A stretch of DNA of 64,000 nucleotides from NCBI RefSeq assembly GCF_007859715.1, contig NZ_SJPG01000001.1:1116001-1180000 (forward strand). Direction: 5' to 3'. The position numbers and the translations under genes were made by a program. The notes beneath the pieces were generated by a model. That model had not been told where the DNA came from. It made no database searches and saw only the letters and a list, made by a program, of their open reading frames with translations. Positions within the stretch are counted from its first letter, which is position 1, and each line of letters starts with the position of its first letter. Source of the stretch: Rubinisphaera italica. GTDB taxonomy: Bacteria; Planctomycetota; Planctomycetia; Planctomycetales; Planctomycetaceae. Below are positions 1 to 8,196 of this stretch, piece by piece.

Positions 1-368
1 AATTCCTGATACCACACAGCAGAATGGCCTCGCGCTGTATAAAAATATAAGCCAGGTATGTTTGGATTGATCGGCAAGAAATAGTCATAAATCAGGTCGG
101 CAGTCGGATGGGAAAATCTTGGCAGTGTCGACATAAAACTTCGTTGGGGATCATCCAGATAGTGCATGCCCAGGGAGAGGATTAGAAAACCGATCCAGAA
201 GGAGTGCCTGGGGGAGGGAGCTGAGATCATCAGGCAGATCGCCACAAGCATGATAATCGCAAAGGTCAGTGACACCCAGGAAGCCAGCGTATCCGAAGCA
301 AAAAACAAGAGCACTCCCAGCACAACTAAACTGAGGGCAAAACTTCCCATTATGAGCAAATATTTCAC
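1..368 (-). CDS. Partial multi-pass membrane protein, function unknown
   Basis: An open frame on the minus strand runs off the left edge, so only about the first 122 residues are present. They form very hydrophobic stretches (roughly residues 3-25 and 30-50), followed by a short soluble loop and an aromatic segment ending near FYTARGHSAVWYQ. The start is uncertain: GTG at 368 (AGG three bases upstream, unusually close) or ATG at 350. An in-frame TAA lies further upstream. I do not recognise the family. It lies 164 bases downstream of the prenyltransferase-repeat gene on the same strand. Confidence 0.5.
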   Translation of the reverse strand, partial: MKYLLIMGSFALSLVVLGVLLFFASDTLASWVSLTFAIIMLVAICLMISAPSPRHSFWIGFLILSLGMHYLDDPQRSFMSTLPRFSHPTADLIYDYFLPINPNIPGLYFYTARGHSAVWYQE

Positions 369-532
369 GAGCCTGTCTGACGGTTTGAGATAACTTCGAG
401 GTCTAACTCTGCTTCGTTATATATGATACTCATGTTCAGGCCTATTGAATAGGTCCGAGCCAATTCATACTCCAGCGTCGCTAGGGTGATTAACAATCAC
501 GCACGCCTCTTAACAGTGGTTGATCGATCTAC

Positions 533-1483
533 TCAATCATCCTGTGCATTTGAAGCGGTCAGTCCGAGGACTCCGAGAGCATAATACGTGTATTCGACAT
601 CGGCCTGATCATCCCACAAGGCTGCTCGAAAGCCACCCGTTGGGAATTCAAGTCCCTGCTTCACGAAATCCTGAGCAGTAAATTGCAGGCCGCCAAGCTC
701 AATTCCCAAATCTCTTTTGGTAACGAGGGCTGTGAAGGTCGACAGGACATCGCCAAAGGGAATCCGGGTATTAGCGGCGACTCCACCATCATCCTGCTCG
801 ACATCCTTCAGATAATCCCGAACATCAGCAATCAAAGCCGCATCGACTGCACCAAAAAGTTTTAATGTGGCCACTGCAGCCGCAGTCGGATTGGTGCCGC
901 TGCGTCGCATCGGAGCAATCTCGACAAATCCACCATCATCGCGTTGACGATCGAACATGAAATCGACAATCCGTTCAGGAGATTCAATCGTGCGTCCCAG
1001 TAGATTGTGCGTCATCACCACCAGAAACGTTTGATAGGTACTTCCCAGTTTTCCTTCGGGACCTTTGGCAAACCCACCATCTTCGCGACGCAGAGAATTC
1101 AAGTCTGCAAAAACTCGATCCAACCATTCGGCAGCCGATGATTCTGAAAGAACATCTTCGCCACCTGCCAATTGAACCGCGACGGCACAGGAAATCCAGT
1201 TGAGGACATCGACAGGGCTGTAAGTTCGCTGTTGTTCCTGACGTAGATAGGTGCCAAGTCTTGCGAGTAATTCCTCATCCAGTTCGCCAATCAGCGAAAG
1301 GGCACGTACTGCAAAACCCGTATAGTAAAGATCGCTGTCGCCTTCCCGTCCCCGGAAGCCGCCATCTTCACATTGCTGAGCCAGCAGAAATGAGCGGTGT
1401 TTTTCCCAGCGTTCAGGCGGATATTTTCGCAAACCTGTTTGCAGAGACTCAGCGAGTTGGATGAGATATGGCAAAGACATCAA
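533..1483 (-). CDS. Prenyltransferase/squalene-cyclase repeat protein
   Basis: The 316-residue protein is built of about five alpha-alpha repeats, each marked by a DGGF-type turn (EDGGF, EDGGF, DDGGF, DDGGV, TGGF) followed by a hydrophobic helix. This is the (alpha/alpha)6-barrel seen in protein prenyltransferase beta subunits and terpene cyclases. Length and repeat pattern resemble the RabGGTase/FTase beta-like proteins often annotated in planctomycetes. I see no DXDD cyclase motif and no signal peptide, so a cytoplasmic non-enzymatic or prenyltransferase-like role is equally possible. It starts MM; the second Met at 1480 is an alternative. It is transcribed in the same direction as the truncated membrane protein downstream. 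Confidence 0.8.
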   Translation of the reverse strand: MMSLPYLIQLAESLQTGLRKYPPERWEKHRSFLLAQQCEDGGFRGREGDSDLYYTGFAVRALSLIGELDEELLARLGTYLRQEQQRTYSPVDVLNWISCAVAVQLAGGEDVLSESSAAEWLDRVFADLNSLRREDGGFAKGPEGKLGSTYQTFLVVMTHNLLGRTIESPERIVDFMFDRQRDDGGFVEIAPMRRSGTNPTAAAVATLKLFGAVDAALIADVRDYLKDVEQDDGGVAANTRIPFGDVLSTFTALVTKRDLGIELGGLQFTAQDFVKQGLEFPTGGFRAALWDDQADVEYTYYALGVLGLTASNAQDD

Positions 1484-1676
1484 TTGGCTTCTGGTACCCT
1501 GCAGGGTTTTGTTTTGGTCGTCGGATAACGGTAGTGCACTCCGTTGTCGTGCTCGACAGCATTCTCAACCTGAGTTTAATGCTATGAGGACCTGGCGGTG
1601 TAGTCGTTCACGGGAGGAACATTTACTGTACCGGATCATTCACTGCGATGCGACAGTTGAGCGATTTCGACAAGTT

Positions 1677-1741
1677 GCCACGGCTCTGTGAGCCGTGCTT
1701 GACACGCGTAATTCAAGAACACGGCTCACGGAGCGATGGCG
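1677..1741. repeat. Imperfect inverted repeat (family G)
   Basis: The left half (from 1677) contains cacggct...agccgtg, itself a small palindrome at 1679-1697. The right half (1719-1741) is an imperfect reverse complement of the left, sharing the gagccgtg core. The whole can fold into one long hairpin with about 20 bp per arm. No transposase or coding content is present. Confidence 0.65.
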
Positions 1742-1770
1742 CGTTTAATCTGATCAACACGTCCATTTCA

Positions 1771-1789
1771 GACAGGCTGGAAGCCTGTC
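1771..1789. repeat. Short palindrome, gacaggc/gcctgtc (family A)
   Basis: Perfect 7-bp arms around a 5-base loop. The same core, often flanked by gtagg and ctac, recurs at 20793-20862, 25018-25036, 25185-25201 and 55178-55203. It lies 25 bases beyond the stop of the ABC transporter gene. There is no T-tract, so a terminator role is only a guess. Confidence 0.6.
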
Positions 1790-1813
1790 CAACTCAAGAA
1801 AATACATCATCAA

Positions 1814-3844
1814 TTATGCAGCTCGTTGTTTGACCTGAGCCTGGAACAGATTGTGATAGATCGGGCAGGTTTCGAGCAGTTGTTCGTGCTTCCCGCAGGC
1901 GATCATCTGGCCTTCATGCATTACGACGATTTTCGTGACCACATCGAGCAAAGTTCGATTCACAGCATGTGTCACGATGAAGGTTGTGCACTCTTTTCCG
2001 TAAGTTTTGAGGCCACTTTGAATCTCAAATTCACTTTGGGAGTCAATCGCTGAGGTCGCTTCGTCGAGAATCAGGATTGATGGTTTTCGAACTAAAGCCC
2101 GAGCCAGGGCGACGCGTTGTCGCTGACCACCAGACAGTCCAGTCCCTTTCTCGCCGACATTCGTTTCAAAACCATCTGGCAATTGTTCCAGAAACTGGGT
2201 CACGCCGGAAATTCGAGCAGCTTCTTCAACTTCTTCTCGGCTGGCATGAGGATTGCCATAGCGAATGTTCTCGTAAATTGAGGTGTTGAACAAAAACGTG
2301 TCCTGAGTCACGACACCGAGTTGAGATCGTAATTCTTTGGAAGGAACATCCTTGATATTGATTCCGTCAATCAGAATCTGACCATGGTCAGCATCGTAAT
2401 AACGAGGCAGCAGATTGATCAGTGTCGATTTTCCCGAACCGTTTTCACCCACGACCACAACACACTCGCCGGCTTCAACTTGCAGAGAAACATCCCGCAG
2501 GGCATCCGGTCGGGGAGATCCATTCTTCGAAGCATACGCAAAATAAATATTTTCGAAAGCAATCTGTTTCGAATGACGTGGCAGAACTCGAGGATTATCT
2601 TTCTCTCTGATACGGGATTCCGATTCCAGCATTTGAGTCAGTCGATCAGCAGCTGCGACTGAGCGTTTGATTTTGGAATAGACGGTTGTAATTTTCCGCA
2701 CTGGATCGACCGCTCCTACCAGGAAGGTGTAGAGGAGCATCAGAGTTGGAATATCGGGAGGAACATCCGCCAGTTGCACACCCCAGATCGAGGTCGATTT
2801 TCTCAGCAGCAGATACATACATGGCAACACGGTGACAAAGATCGCACAGATGCCCATCAGTTCCACGGAAGGATTCGTGATGGAATCGATCATATGGATT
2901 CTCATCGCTTTGCTGTAGTAAACGCGATTTTCCTTATGGAATTGACGGCGGTGCTGACGTTGATTGCCGAACGCAATGACAACACGCATCGCACTCAGGG
3001 TCTCTTCGAGAACCTGATAAATTCGCGACATGCTTTCCATCATCCGATGGCTGGCTTTTTTCAGCAGCTTGCCAAATCGGACAAACATGAAGCCTGCAAT
3101 AGGGACAAACAGCAGCGACATCAGCGTCAATCGCCAGTTCACCATAAAGGCGAGGAAGAGACAGACAACCGCTTTCAACGGCTCCCGAGCCATCCGTCCG
3201 CCGACCAGCGATAATCCATGGGAAAGTTCATTCAAATCAAACGTAAACCGCGACATCAGCGCGGGCGTGCCTTCGAGGTTCAGTGTCTGGTAATCCTGCT
3301 TCAGACATTTGCGGAACATCGCTTTGCGGATATCGATGGTTGTCAATTCGACAACGCTGCCGACCAGAACACTCTGTCCGAATATACAGAAACCCTTTAG
3401 TACGGTCGCCAGGACCAGCAGGCCGAACAGTAATGCCACCGTATTGAATTGATCACTTGGCAGCCAGGGCAGAACATGGGCTTTGGACCAGTTCAGCCAG
3501 AGAATGCTGCGCGTTGCTTTGGAGATCCGCTCCTGATGTTCTGCTCGGGTTTCCAGCCGACTCAGACTCTGATTTTCCGACAATTCCCCTGATTCGAGTT
3601 CCTGATCGATTTCTTCAATCAGAGAAAGCGTGGCTTTATTTGACTGTTGAATTTCAACCAACTGATTGTCGACATAATCCTGCAGATTTCCGTCCATCAG
3701 AACAGTCGTAACAGGATAAACGACCGAAAGATTCGCTCCCCAGAAAACGCCAATCATGAAGGCGAAGAAAAACGAGAGAAAAATTCGAGCCCGATAGCGA
3801 CGCAGATACGGCCAAACTTTAAAAAATCCCTCAATAACCGACAT
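1814..3844 (-). CDS. ABC exporter, fused permease and ATPase (MsbA/lipid-exporter-like)
   Basis: This 676-residue half-transporter has an N-terminal six-helix membrane domain (about residues 15-395) and a C-terminal ATPase. Walker A GENGSGKST is at 466-474, signature LSGGQ at 570-574, Walker B ILILDE at 590-595 and the switch His at 626; all key residues are intact. The family works as a dimer exporting lipids, glycolipids or peptides. An unusual feature is a charged, coiled-coil-like insertion at about residues 52-115 between TM1 and TM2, which would face the periplasm. Substrate cannot be told from sequence. It is a single gene separated from both neighbours by more than 200 bases. Confidence 0.92.
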   Translation of the reverse strand: MSVIEGFFKVWPYLRRYRARIFLSFFFAFMIGVFWGANLSVVYPVTTVLMDGNLQDYVDNQLVEIQQSNKATLSLIEEIDQELESGELSENQSLSRLETRAEHQERISKATRSILWLNWSKAHVLPWLPSDQFNTVALLFGLLVLATVLKGFCIFGQSVLVGSVVELTTIDIRKAMFRKCLKQDYQTLNLEGTPALMSRFTFDLNELSHGLSLVGGRMAREPLKAVVCLFLAFMVNWRLTLMSLLFVPIAGFMFVRFGKLLKKASHRMMESMSRIYQVLEETLSAMRVVIAFGNQRQHRRQFHKENRVYYSKAMRIHMIDSITNPSVELMGICAIFVTVLPCMYLLLRKSTSIWGVQLADVPPDIPTLMLLYTFLVGAVDPVRKITTVYSKIKRSVAAADRLTQMLESESRIREKDNPRVLPRHSKQIAFENIYFAYASKNGSPRPDALRDVSLQVEAGECVVVVGENGSGKSTLINLLPRYYDADHGQILIDGINIKDVPSKELRSQLGVVTQDTFLFNTSIYENIRYGNPHASREEVEEAARISGVTQFLEQLPDGFETNVGEKGTGLSGGQRQRVALARALVRKPSILILDEATSAIDSQSEFEIQSGLKTYGKECTTFIVTHAVNRTLLDVVTKIVVMHEGQMIACGKHEQLLETCPIYHNLFQAQVKQRAA

Positions 3845-4055
3845 GAGTTCCCGCTTCCCTGCGATAATGTTGAAGTCATTCCCACCCAGTTCAGACCCTC
3901 ATGGTCTGTTTCTGGTGAGTATTCGACTGAATGGTAATCTGAAAGTTCTGGGGATTATAAAAGTGAAAGCCGAATCGAGTCCAGATCATCTCGGGAGAGT
4001 GTTCTGAGAGGTTAAATTTGCAAATGGGCGGGTATGGTAGGATGGGATGAAAGTC

Positions 4056-4829
4056 TCAGAACTCTTCCTCTGTGATTTCTTCACCACCATTCCACGTAAT
4101 CAAGGCGCGTAAGACTATTGGATCGATATCTTTGCTCAATTCCTGAGCGTGACCATCAGCGTAAAAGACATTGAAGCCCTCTTGGTGATGACTCGATGGT
4201 CCAGTCCCCAGCATCTCACGAGGGGGCTTATTGACATTGGAAAAGGGAATATCCCGCGGTTCGAGCCAGGCAATATCCATATCGGCTGCTTCTGTCAGCA
4301 TGATGGTATTAGCTGTCCCGTCAGCTGCATTTATTTGGTCGAGAGTGACTGATGAGCCATCCGGGAAGAGCGTTTCTTCACCTGTGATGGTGAAATACGA
4401 AATCCCATTGTTCGGATAGTTGTCTTCGTCAGGACAGGCGAACTCAAGAATCTGGGTAGCAGCGAAGGGAAGATTTTCGGCTGAATCCCAGGTTTGTTCG
4501 GAGTTTATCTTTTGTTTAATGTTGAATTTATTCAATAAATCGAGAAGAGAATAACGCCAACTTAATAATCTGTTTCCCTCGGCATCCATTGTATAACTGA
4601 TAGGAAGAGTACCACCGCTCATGCTCGTGTAATTATAGGTGGCATAACCAATAATTCTGAGGTTATTCATGCATGTATATCTCGTACCACCAGTACTGCG
4701 AGCTCCCATTGGGAGATACAAAATTAAGGGAATTAAGGCTACAAGATTAGGAAGGACGAGCAGGAAAAAGAGGAATTTATAATTCCAAGGTTCATATTCT
4801 GGGAGTTCGTTTTCATTGACATTTCTCAT
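4056..4829 (-). CDS. DUF1559 domain protein, membrane-anchored (copy 1)
   Basis: The protein has 257 residues. A membrane segment at about residues 19-44 is followed by a DUF1559 domain with CMNNLRIIGYATYNY, LLSWRYSLLDLL and a C-terminal YADGHAQ segment, the H-X9-DG type ending typical of this planctomycete-expanded family. Most relatives begin with a type IV pilin-like FTLIE leader; none is seen here. Family function is not established; a surface or pseudopilin-like role is usually assumed. It is a tandem paralogue of the next gene upstream (4952-5710), with near-identical stretches such as VLRALITWNGGE. Confidence 0.85.
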   Translation of the reverse strand: MRNVNENELPEYEPWNYKFLFFLLVLPNLVALIPLILYLPMGARSTGGTRYTCMNNLRIIGYATYNYTSMSGGTLPISYTMDAEGNRLLSWRYSLLDLLNKFNIKQKINSEQTWDSAENLPFAATQILEFACPDEDNYPNNGISYFTITGEETLFPDGSSVTLDQINAADGTANTIMLTEAADMDIAWLEPRDIPFSNVNKPPREMLGTGPSSHHQEGFNVFYADGHAQELSKDIDPIVLRALITWNGGEEITEEEF

Positions 4830-4951
4830 GGTTTCTTTCCCCCAGTACTCTGATCGTCAGGTTTCCAGAATCAATGATCCGAACTATGTCACGTTAATTT
4901 CTCATTCAATTGATCGTGATCAGACCGTTGGCATATTTGAAAAATGACGAC

Positions 4952-5710
4952 TCAAAACTCCTCAGGAACTTTTTCTCCACCATTCCAGGTGATCAAAGCT
5001 CGCAGGACTTTTGGATCGATGTCTTTGCTTGTTAGCTTAGCATGGCCATCTGTATAAAAAATATTGAAGCCTTCATGGTGACTTGAAGGACCGATTCCCT
5101 TCATATCTTGAGGGGACTTATTGACGGCTGAAAAGGGAATATCACGTGGTTCCAGCCATGAGATATCCATGTCCGCAGCTTCAGTCAGCATAAGAGTATT
5201 GGTCATACCATCTGCTTCGGAAATTTGATCAAGCGTGACCGATGGCCCTTCCGGGAAGAGTGTTTCATCACCAGTGATTGTAAAATATGATGATCCATTT
5301 TCGGGGATTTCTGAATCTGTTGGGCAAATGAAAACCGTGATTTGAGTTTCAGAGTAATCCCTGTTTGTTTCTGAATCCCACGGTTTTTCTGGATCGATTA
5401 ACCGCTTCAGGGCTGCGTTGTCCAGGAGATCGAGTAACGAGTATCTCCAACTGAGCAATCTGTTTCCCTGTGCGTCCAGTGAATAGCTGATCGGTAGAGC
5501 CCCATGATTTTGACTTGCGTAATTATGGTTAGCAATTCCCAGATTTCTGATGTTGTTCATGCATTGAAGCCTGCGTACATCTCGTCTGTGACCACTTTCA
5601 GGCAAAAAGAGACTAATTCCAACTGCGAAAACTACTAACGCAACGAGGCAGAGGGTTAAAATTCTCCAATTCTTAATCGACTGAGTTTTTATTGATTTGG
5701 AGTTATTCAT
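4952..5710 (-). CDS. DUF1559 domain protein, membrane-anchored (copy 2)
   Basis: At 252 residues it is a close paralogue of the gene at 4056-4829, with the same order: a short basic N-terminus, one membrane helix at about residues 17-36, CMNNIRNLGIANHNYASQ, LLSWRYSLLDLLD, SSYFTITGDETLFPEG, and the closing FYTDGHAKL/DPKVLRALITWNGGE block. No pilin FTLIE leader is present. The 121-base gap between the two genes suggests a duplication, possibly co-transcribed. Function is unknown beyond the family assignment. Confidence 0.85.
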   Translation of the reverse strand: MNNSKSIKTQSIKNWRILTLCLVALVVFAVGISLFLPESGHRRDVRRLQCMNNIRNLGIANHNYASQNHGALPISYSLDAQGNRLLSWRYSLLDLLDNAALKRLIDPEKPWDSETNRDYSETQITVFICPTDSEIPENGSSYFTITGDETLFPEGPSVTLDQISEADGMTNTLMLTEAADMDISWLEPRDIPFSAVNKSPQDMKGIGPSSHHEGFNIFYTDGHAKLTSKDIDPKVLRALITWNGGEKVPEEF

Positions 5711-6309
5711 CAGGATCTCCTGTCACCAGCCCTTGGTATTGAGGATGTGGAGTATTGATTCTATCGTGAAAATTCCACATCCCCAAACGCAAAGAAGCCA
5801 AGCCTCATGATTATTCGTATCAGAAGAGAGACGAAAAACCAGTCGCGGCTTGGCATCTTTAATGAACAACTGCAGTGTCTGCCCAGACATGCTGAGCTGA
5901 TGTTTTGATCAAGTACGACAATGGAGTACGTGACAGATTTTTGACGAACCTGATTAAGCCCTGAAAGGGCACAACATCATGATGAGGAAAAAAGTCGGCG
6001 GTGCGTTGAACTGGAGACTCCTGCCTTCGGGTCAAGAATACGGCTGGAATTCAGGGTCGGGAATCGAGCCGCAAAGAAGTATATCTTCGGCAGGAAATCA
6101 TCCAGTTCAAAAGGAGTCGCACACGCCGACGGGCCAAGTGGGCAGCCTGGCTCGTATTCGCTCGACAGTCTTTGAAAAAGATGTCGGACGCTCCTTAATG
6201 TCAGATTGCGTGGTTTTTTGGGAATTGTGTCGTGCACTCGATTTGGCCGTGAGGATCCGGATCAATTTCTCACAGAGCCGTTTCTGGCACACGACGTTTC
6301 CCGTGTCGG
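5711..6309. other. 600-base gap with no supported gene; GGA-rich stretch
   Basis: A small hairpin lies at 5958-5970 (gccct/agggc). Open frames on both strands between 5977 and 6344 have no recognisable domain, biased composition and no good ribosome site, so I do not call them. On the plus strand, GGA trinucleotides are dense between about 5980 and 6265 (about nine), which is notable next to csrA because CsrA binds GGA in RNA. No standard RNA family was recognised. Confidence 0.5.
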
Positions 6310-6624
6310 TTAGAGAGCCGACGCTTTTGAAGTCCGACGGCTGACAGTTTTCACACTGACAGGTTCCTCGTCTTCAACACGCTCGTTACGGCGGCACTCG
6401 GGAGAGGCGTCCGCGACGGCGTTGGTATCGGAATCGCTCGATTCCGATTCTTCCATCTTATAATTCTCGGCAAGTTTCGGATCGAGTTCGCCACGCATGA
6501 CGCGGACATCGCTCGGGGCATCAATTCCGATTTTCACAGAACCAGGCCCGGTACGGATCACTTTGATCACGATATTTTCGCCGATTTGAATCAGTTGAGA
6601 TTTTTTTCGTGTGAGAACTAACAT
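6310..6624 (-). CDS. csrA: Carbon storage regulator CsrA with extended C-terminus
   Basis: The 104-residue protein begins MLVLTRKKSQLIQIGENI, the canonical CsrA start. The five-stranded RNA-binding core covers about residues 1-60 and includes the KIGIDAPSDVRVMRGEL segment near 43-60 that carries the GGA-binding Arg. CsrA homodimers bind GGA in mRNA leaders to control translation. An upstream in-frame ATG (6648) would add eight basic residues; the start at 6624 is preferred because AGGAGA sits about 6 bases before it and it matches the family. The last 40 or so residues form an acidic-then-basic tail absent from typical 60-70-residue CsrA. No flagellar genes are nearby. Confidence 0.93.
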   Translation of the reverse strand: MLVLTRKKSQLIQIGENIVIKVIRTGPGSVKIGIDAPSDVRVMRGELDPKLAENYKMEESESSDSDTNAVADASPECRRNERVEDEEPVSVKTVSRRTSKASAL

Positions 6625-7027
6625 CTTTCGTCTCCTTTTCGATGGCAACTGCTTTCTCAGCAGTGCACTTCCTGTTTAATTGGTTTCTCTCGTCTAAGGC
6701 TCAGTTGGGCTCCTTACTTCCCGTCTGAACGAAAATGACATAATGCAGACTGCGTGCCAAACTCTTCGGGATAATTGTGCTTTGTGTTTGGTTTGTGGTT
6801 GTAAGTGTTTTATATTTAGTGGTTTATGGTTTATTTTTAGTGTCGAAAAGATTGTTGGTAAGTCTGTCGGGAATGTAGTCATTACAAGTCTCAGCGAAGA
6901 AATTGCAGAATTGGGACACCGAAAATGACAAACGGGAGTCTCGCACGACGACCTGGCAGTTAAAATTCCTGCAATCGTTCGATTTGATACCAGCCGCAAG
7001 TTTTCCCATCGTTTAAGTAAGCGAAAT

Positions 7028-7098
7028 TACAAGCACGAAGCGCAAGCGAGTGTGTTCAGGCCTGATTTTGACACACTCGCTTGCGCTTCGTGCTTGTA
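7028..7098. repeat. Near-perfect inverted repeat, family B copy 1
   Basis: Arms of about 28 bases (tacaagcacgaagcgcaagc...) are perfectly complementary around a loop of about 15 bases. The same arm sequence recurs at 14595-14664 with a different loop. Conserved arms with diverged loops indicate a dispersed palindromic element. Confidence 0.85.
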
Positions 7099-7162
7099 TT
7101 TCTAATAGTTGCACAAAAGTGGTGTCCTTTCGTTCTCTTTTTGGCTACCGGTGTTGTCTTAT

Positions 7163-7190
7163 GTTGGGTTACGGGTTCCGCTAACCCAAC
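7163..7190. repeat. Short palindrome gttgggtta/taacccaac (family H)
   Basis: Perfect 9-bp arms around a 10-base loop in the intergenic region ahead of the bL28-like gene. There is no T-tract on either side. Confidence 0.55.
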
Positions 7191-7333
7191 CTGCGGAGTT
7201 CTGTTGAGAGGAACCTCTAAAAATTAGGAGCACTCCAGCCTTGAATCTTTATGCCATTCTCATATATTCTGTGGCCCAAACGGAATTACGGAAATTACGT
7301 GTGCATTAGCAGCGGTTCGAGAAAGTTTTGGAT

Positions 7334-7642
7334 ATGAGTACTCACAAAAAACACAAACATGCCAAGCGGGACGCCTTGCGAGAGCTTTATGGCGACAATA
7401 CTCCAGCTGTGGGCAATAGTCTCTCACAGCGTGGTAAACCGAAGTATCTCGGTGGTAACGGCCGTAAAACGACTGGAATTACTAAACGATACTTCCGTAA
7501 AAACTTGCAGCGGGTGCGACTGGTCGAAAATGGTGTCACTGTTCGACGCTGGGTTCCAGTCAGCATGATTCGTGCTGGCCTGATTCAAAAGCCAGTCGTC
7601 CGCGAGCCGTTCACTTTGCCGGAACTCGAAGGCGATTCCTGA
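7334..7642 (+). CDS. rpmB: Ribosomal protein bL28-like, lacking all zinc-ribbon cysteines
   Basis: The 102-residue basic protein carries the bL28 core GNSLSQRGKPKYLGG (from about residue 27), TGITKRYFRKNLQRVRL and SMIRAGL. This matches the GN-S...RR-F-PNLQ-VR...LR-G pattern of the large-subunit protein. Zinc-binding bL28 proteins have CxxCG before GN and CxxC before the LR-G segment. Here the first pair reads RELYG and the second PVSM, so all four Cys are gone. N- and C-terminal extensions make it longer than the usual 60-80 residues. The start ATG at 7334 is preferred over the in-frame TTG at 7328. A gatC gene follows 105 bases downstream. The assignment rests on motif recognition and is moderate. 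Confidence 0.65.
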   Translation: MSTHKKHKHAKRDALRELYGDNTPAVGNSLSQRGKPKYLGGNGRKTTGITKRYFRKNLQRVRLVENGVTVRRWVPVSMIRAGLIQKPVVREPFTLPELEGDS

Positions 7643-7747
7643 ATTATTCCTTAGAGGAAGCCGTTACGATACGCTGCACTGGCAGAGCCAGTGGCACACG
7701 CAATTGAGCGTCGTGAGGGAACCTTCTTTCAGGAATTAGTATCAACT

Positions 7748-8047
7748 ATGTCGAATATTTCACTCGATGATGTCCGCAAAGTCGCCCAGTTGGCGAATTT
7801 GACCTTCAACGAAGATGAGCTTGTCGAAATGCAGGCTCATCTGGCGAAGACGATTGGCTACGTCGAAATCCTCAATCAGGTTGAGACCGAAAACGTAGCT
7901 CCAATGGCTCATCCAATTGATGTGGTCGATGTTTTTCGCGACGATGTCCTCACCCCCATGCTTTCCCGGGAAGAGGCTCTGCAAAATGCTCCCAAGACCG
8001 ACGGTCAGTACTTCGTCGTTCCGGCTATTCTGGATGCTGGCGAATAA
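7748..8047 (+). CDS. gatC: Asp-tRNA(Asn)/Glu-tRNA(Gln) amidotransferase subunit C
   Basis: The 99-residue protein has the standard GatC pattern: ISLDDVRKVAQLANL near the N-terminus, a middle helix with YVEILNQV, NVAPMAHP, LREE-like LSREEALQNAP, and FVVPAIL near the end. GatC stabilises the GatAB complex that amidates misacylated Glu-tRNA(Gln) and Asp-tRNA(Asn) in the cytoplasm. The frame stays open upstream to 7691, but the Met at 7748 fits the family start. gatA and gatB are not in this window. Confidence 0.93.
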   Translation: MSNISLDDVRKVAQLANLTFNEDELVEMQAHLAKTIGYVEILNQVETENVAPMAHPIDVVDVFRDDVLTPMLSREEALQNAPKTDGQYFVVPAILDAGE

Positions 8048-8196
8048 TTCAGCGTCAATACTTTTTTCCGACGAAGCTGCTGTGGAATTATGAATTCTGT
8101 AGACGTGATCTTGGATTCAGGGTGGCATCAGTTTAGAATTTAAATAGCGAACTTATTTACGCTCATTGCAATTCTTCACCTCCGGGAGCCAATCAG

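Larger units (their letters stand above)
1484..1813. other. Intergenic stretch with two palindromic elements
   Basis: No supported gene. It contains the inverted repeats at 1677-1741 and 1771-1789, listed separately. The second lies just after the stop of the minus-strand ABC transporter gene and may end its transcript. Short open frames here lack ribosome sites and known motifs. Confidence 0.6.
6625..7333. other. 700-base gap with two palindromes, no supported gene
   Basis: It separates the minus-strand csrA from the plus-strand bL28-like gene, so promoters for both should lie here, although I could not fix them. It contains the family B inverted repeat at 7028-7098 and a smaller palindrome at 7163-7190. 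The low-complexity T-rich stretch around 6780-6850 has no coding character. Minus-strand open frames around 6694-7009 lack homology I recognise. Confidence 0.5.

Noticed and set aside
5979..6344. 121-codon plus-strand frame and an 86-codon minus-strand frame in the csrA downstream gap
   Set aside because: No ribosome site, odd composition and no recognisable domain. The plus frame overlaps the csrA end.
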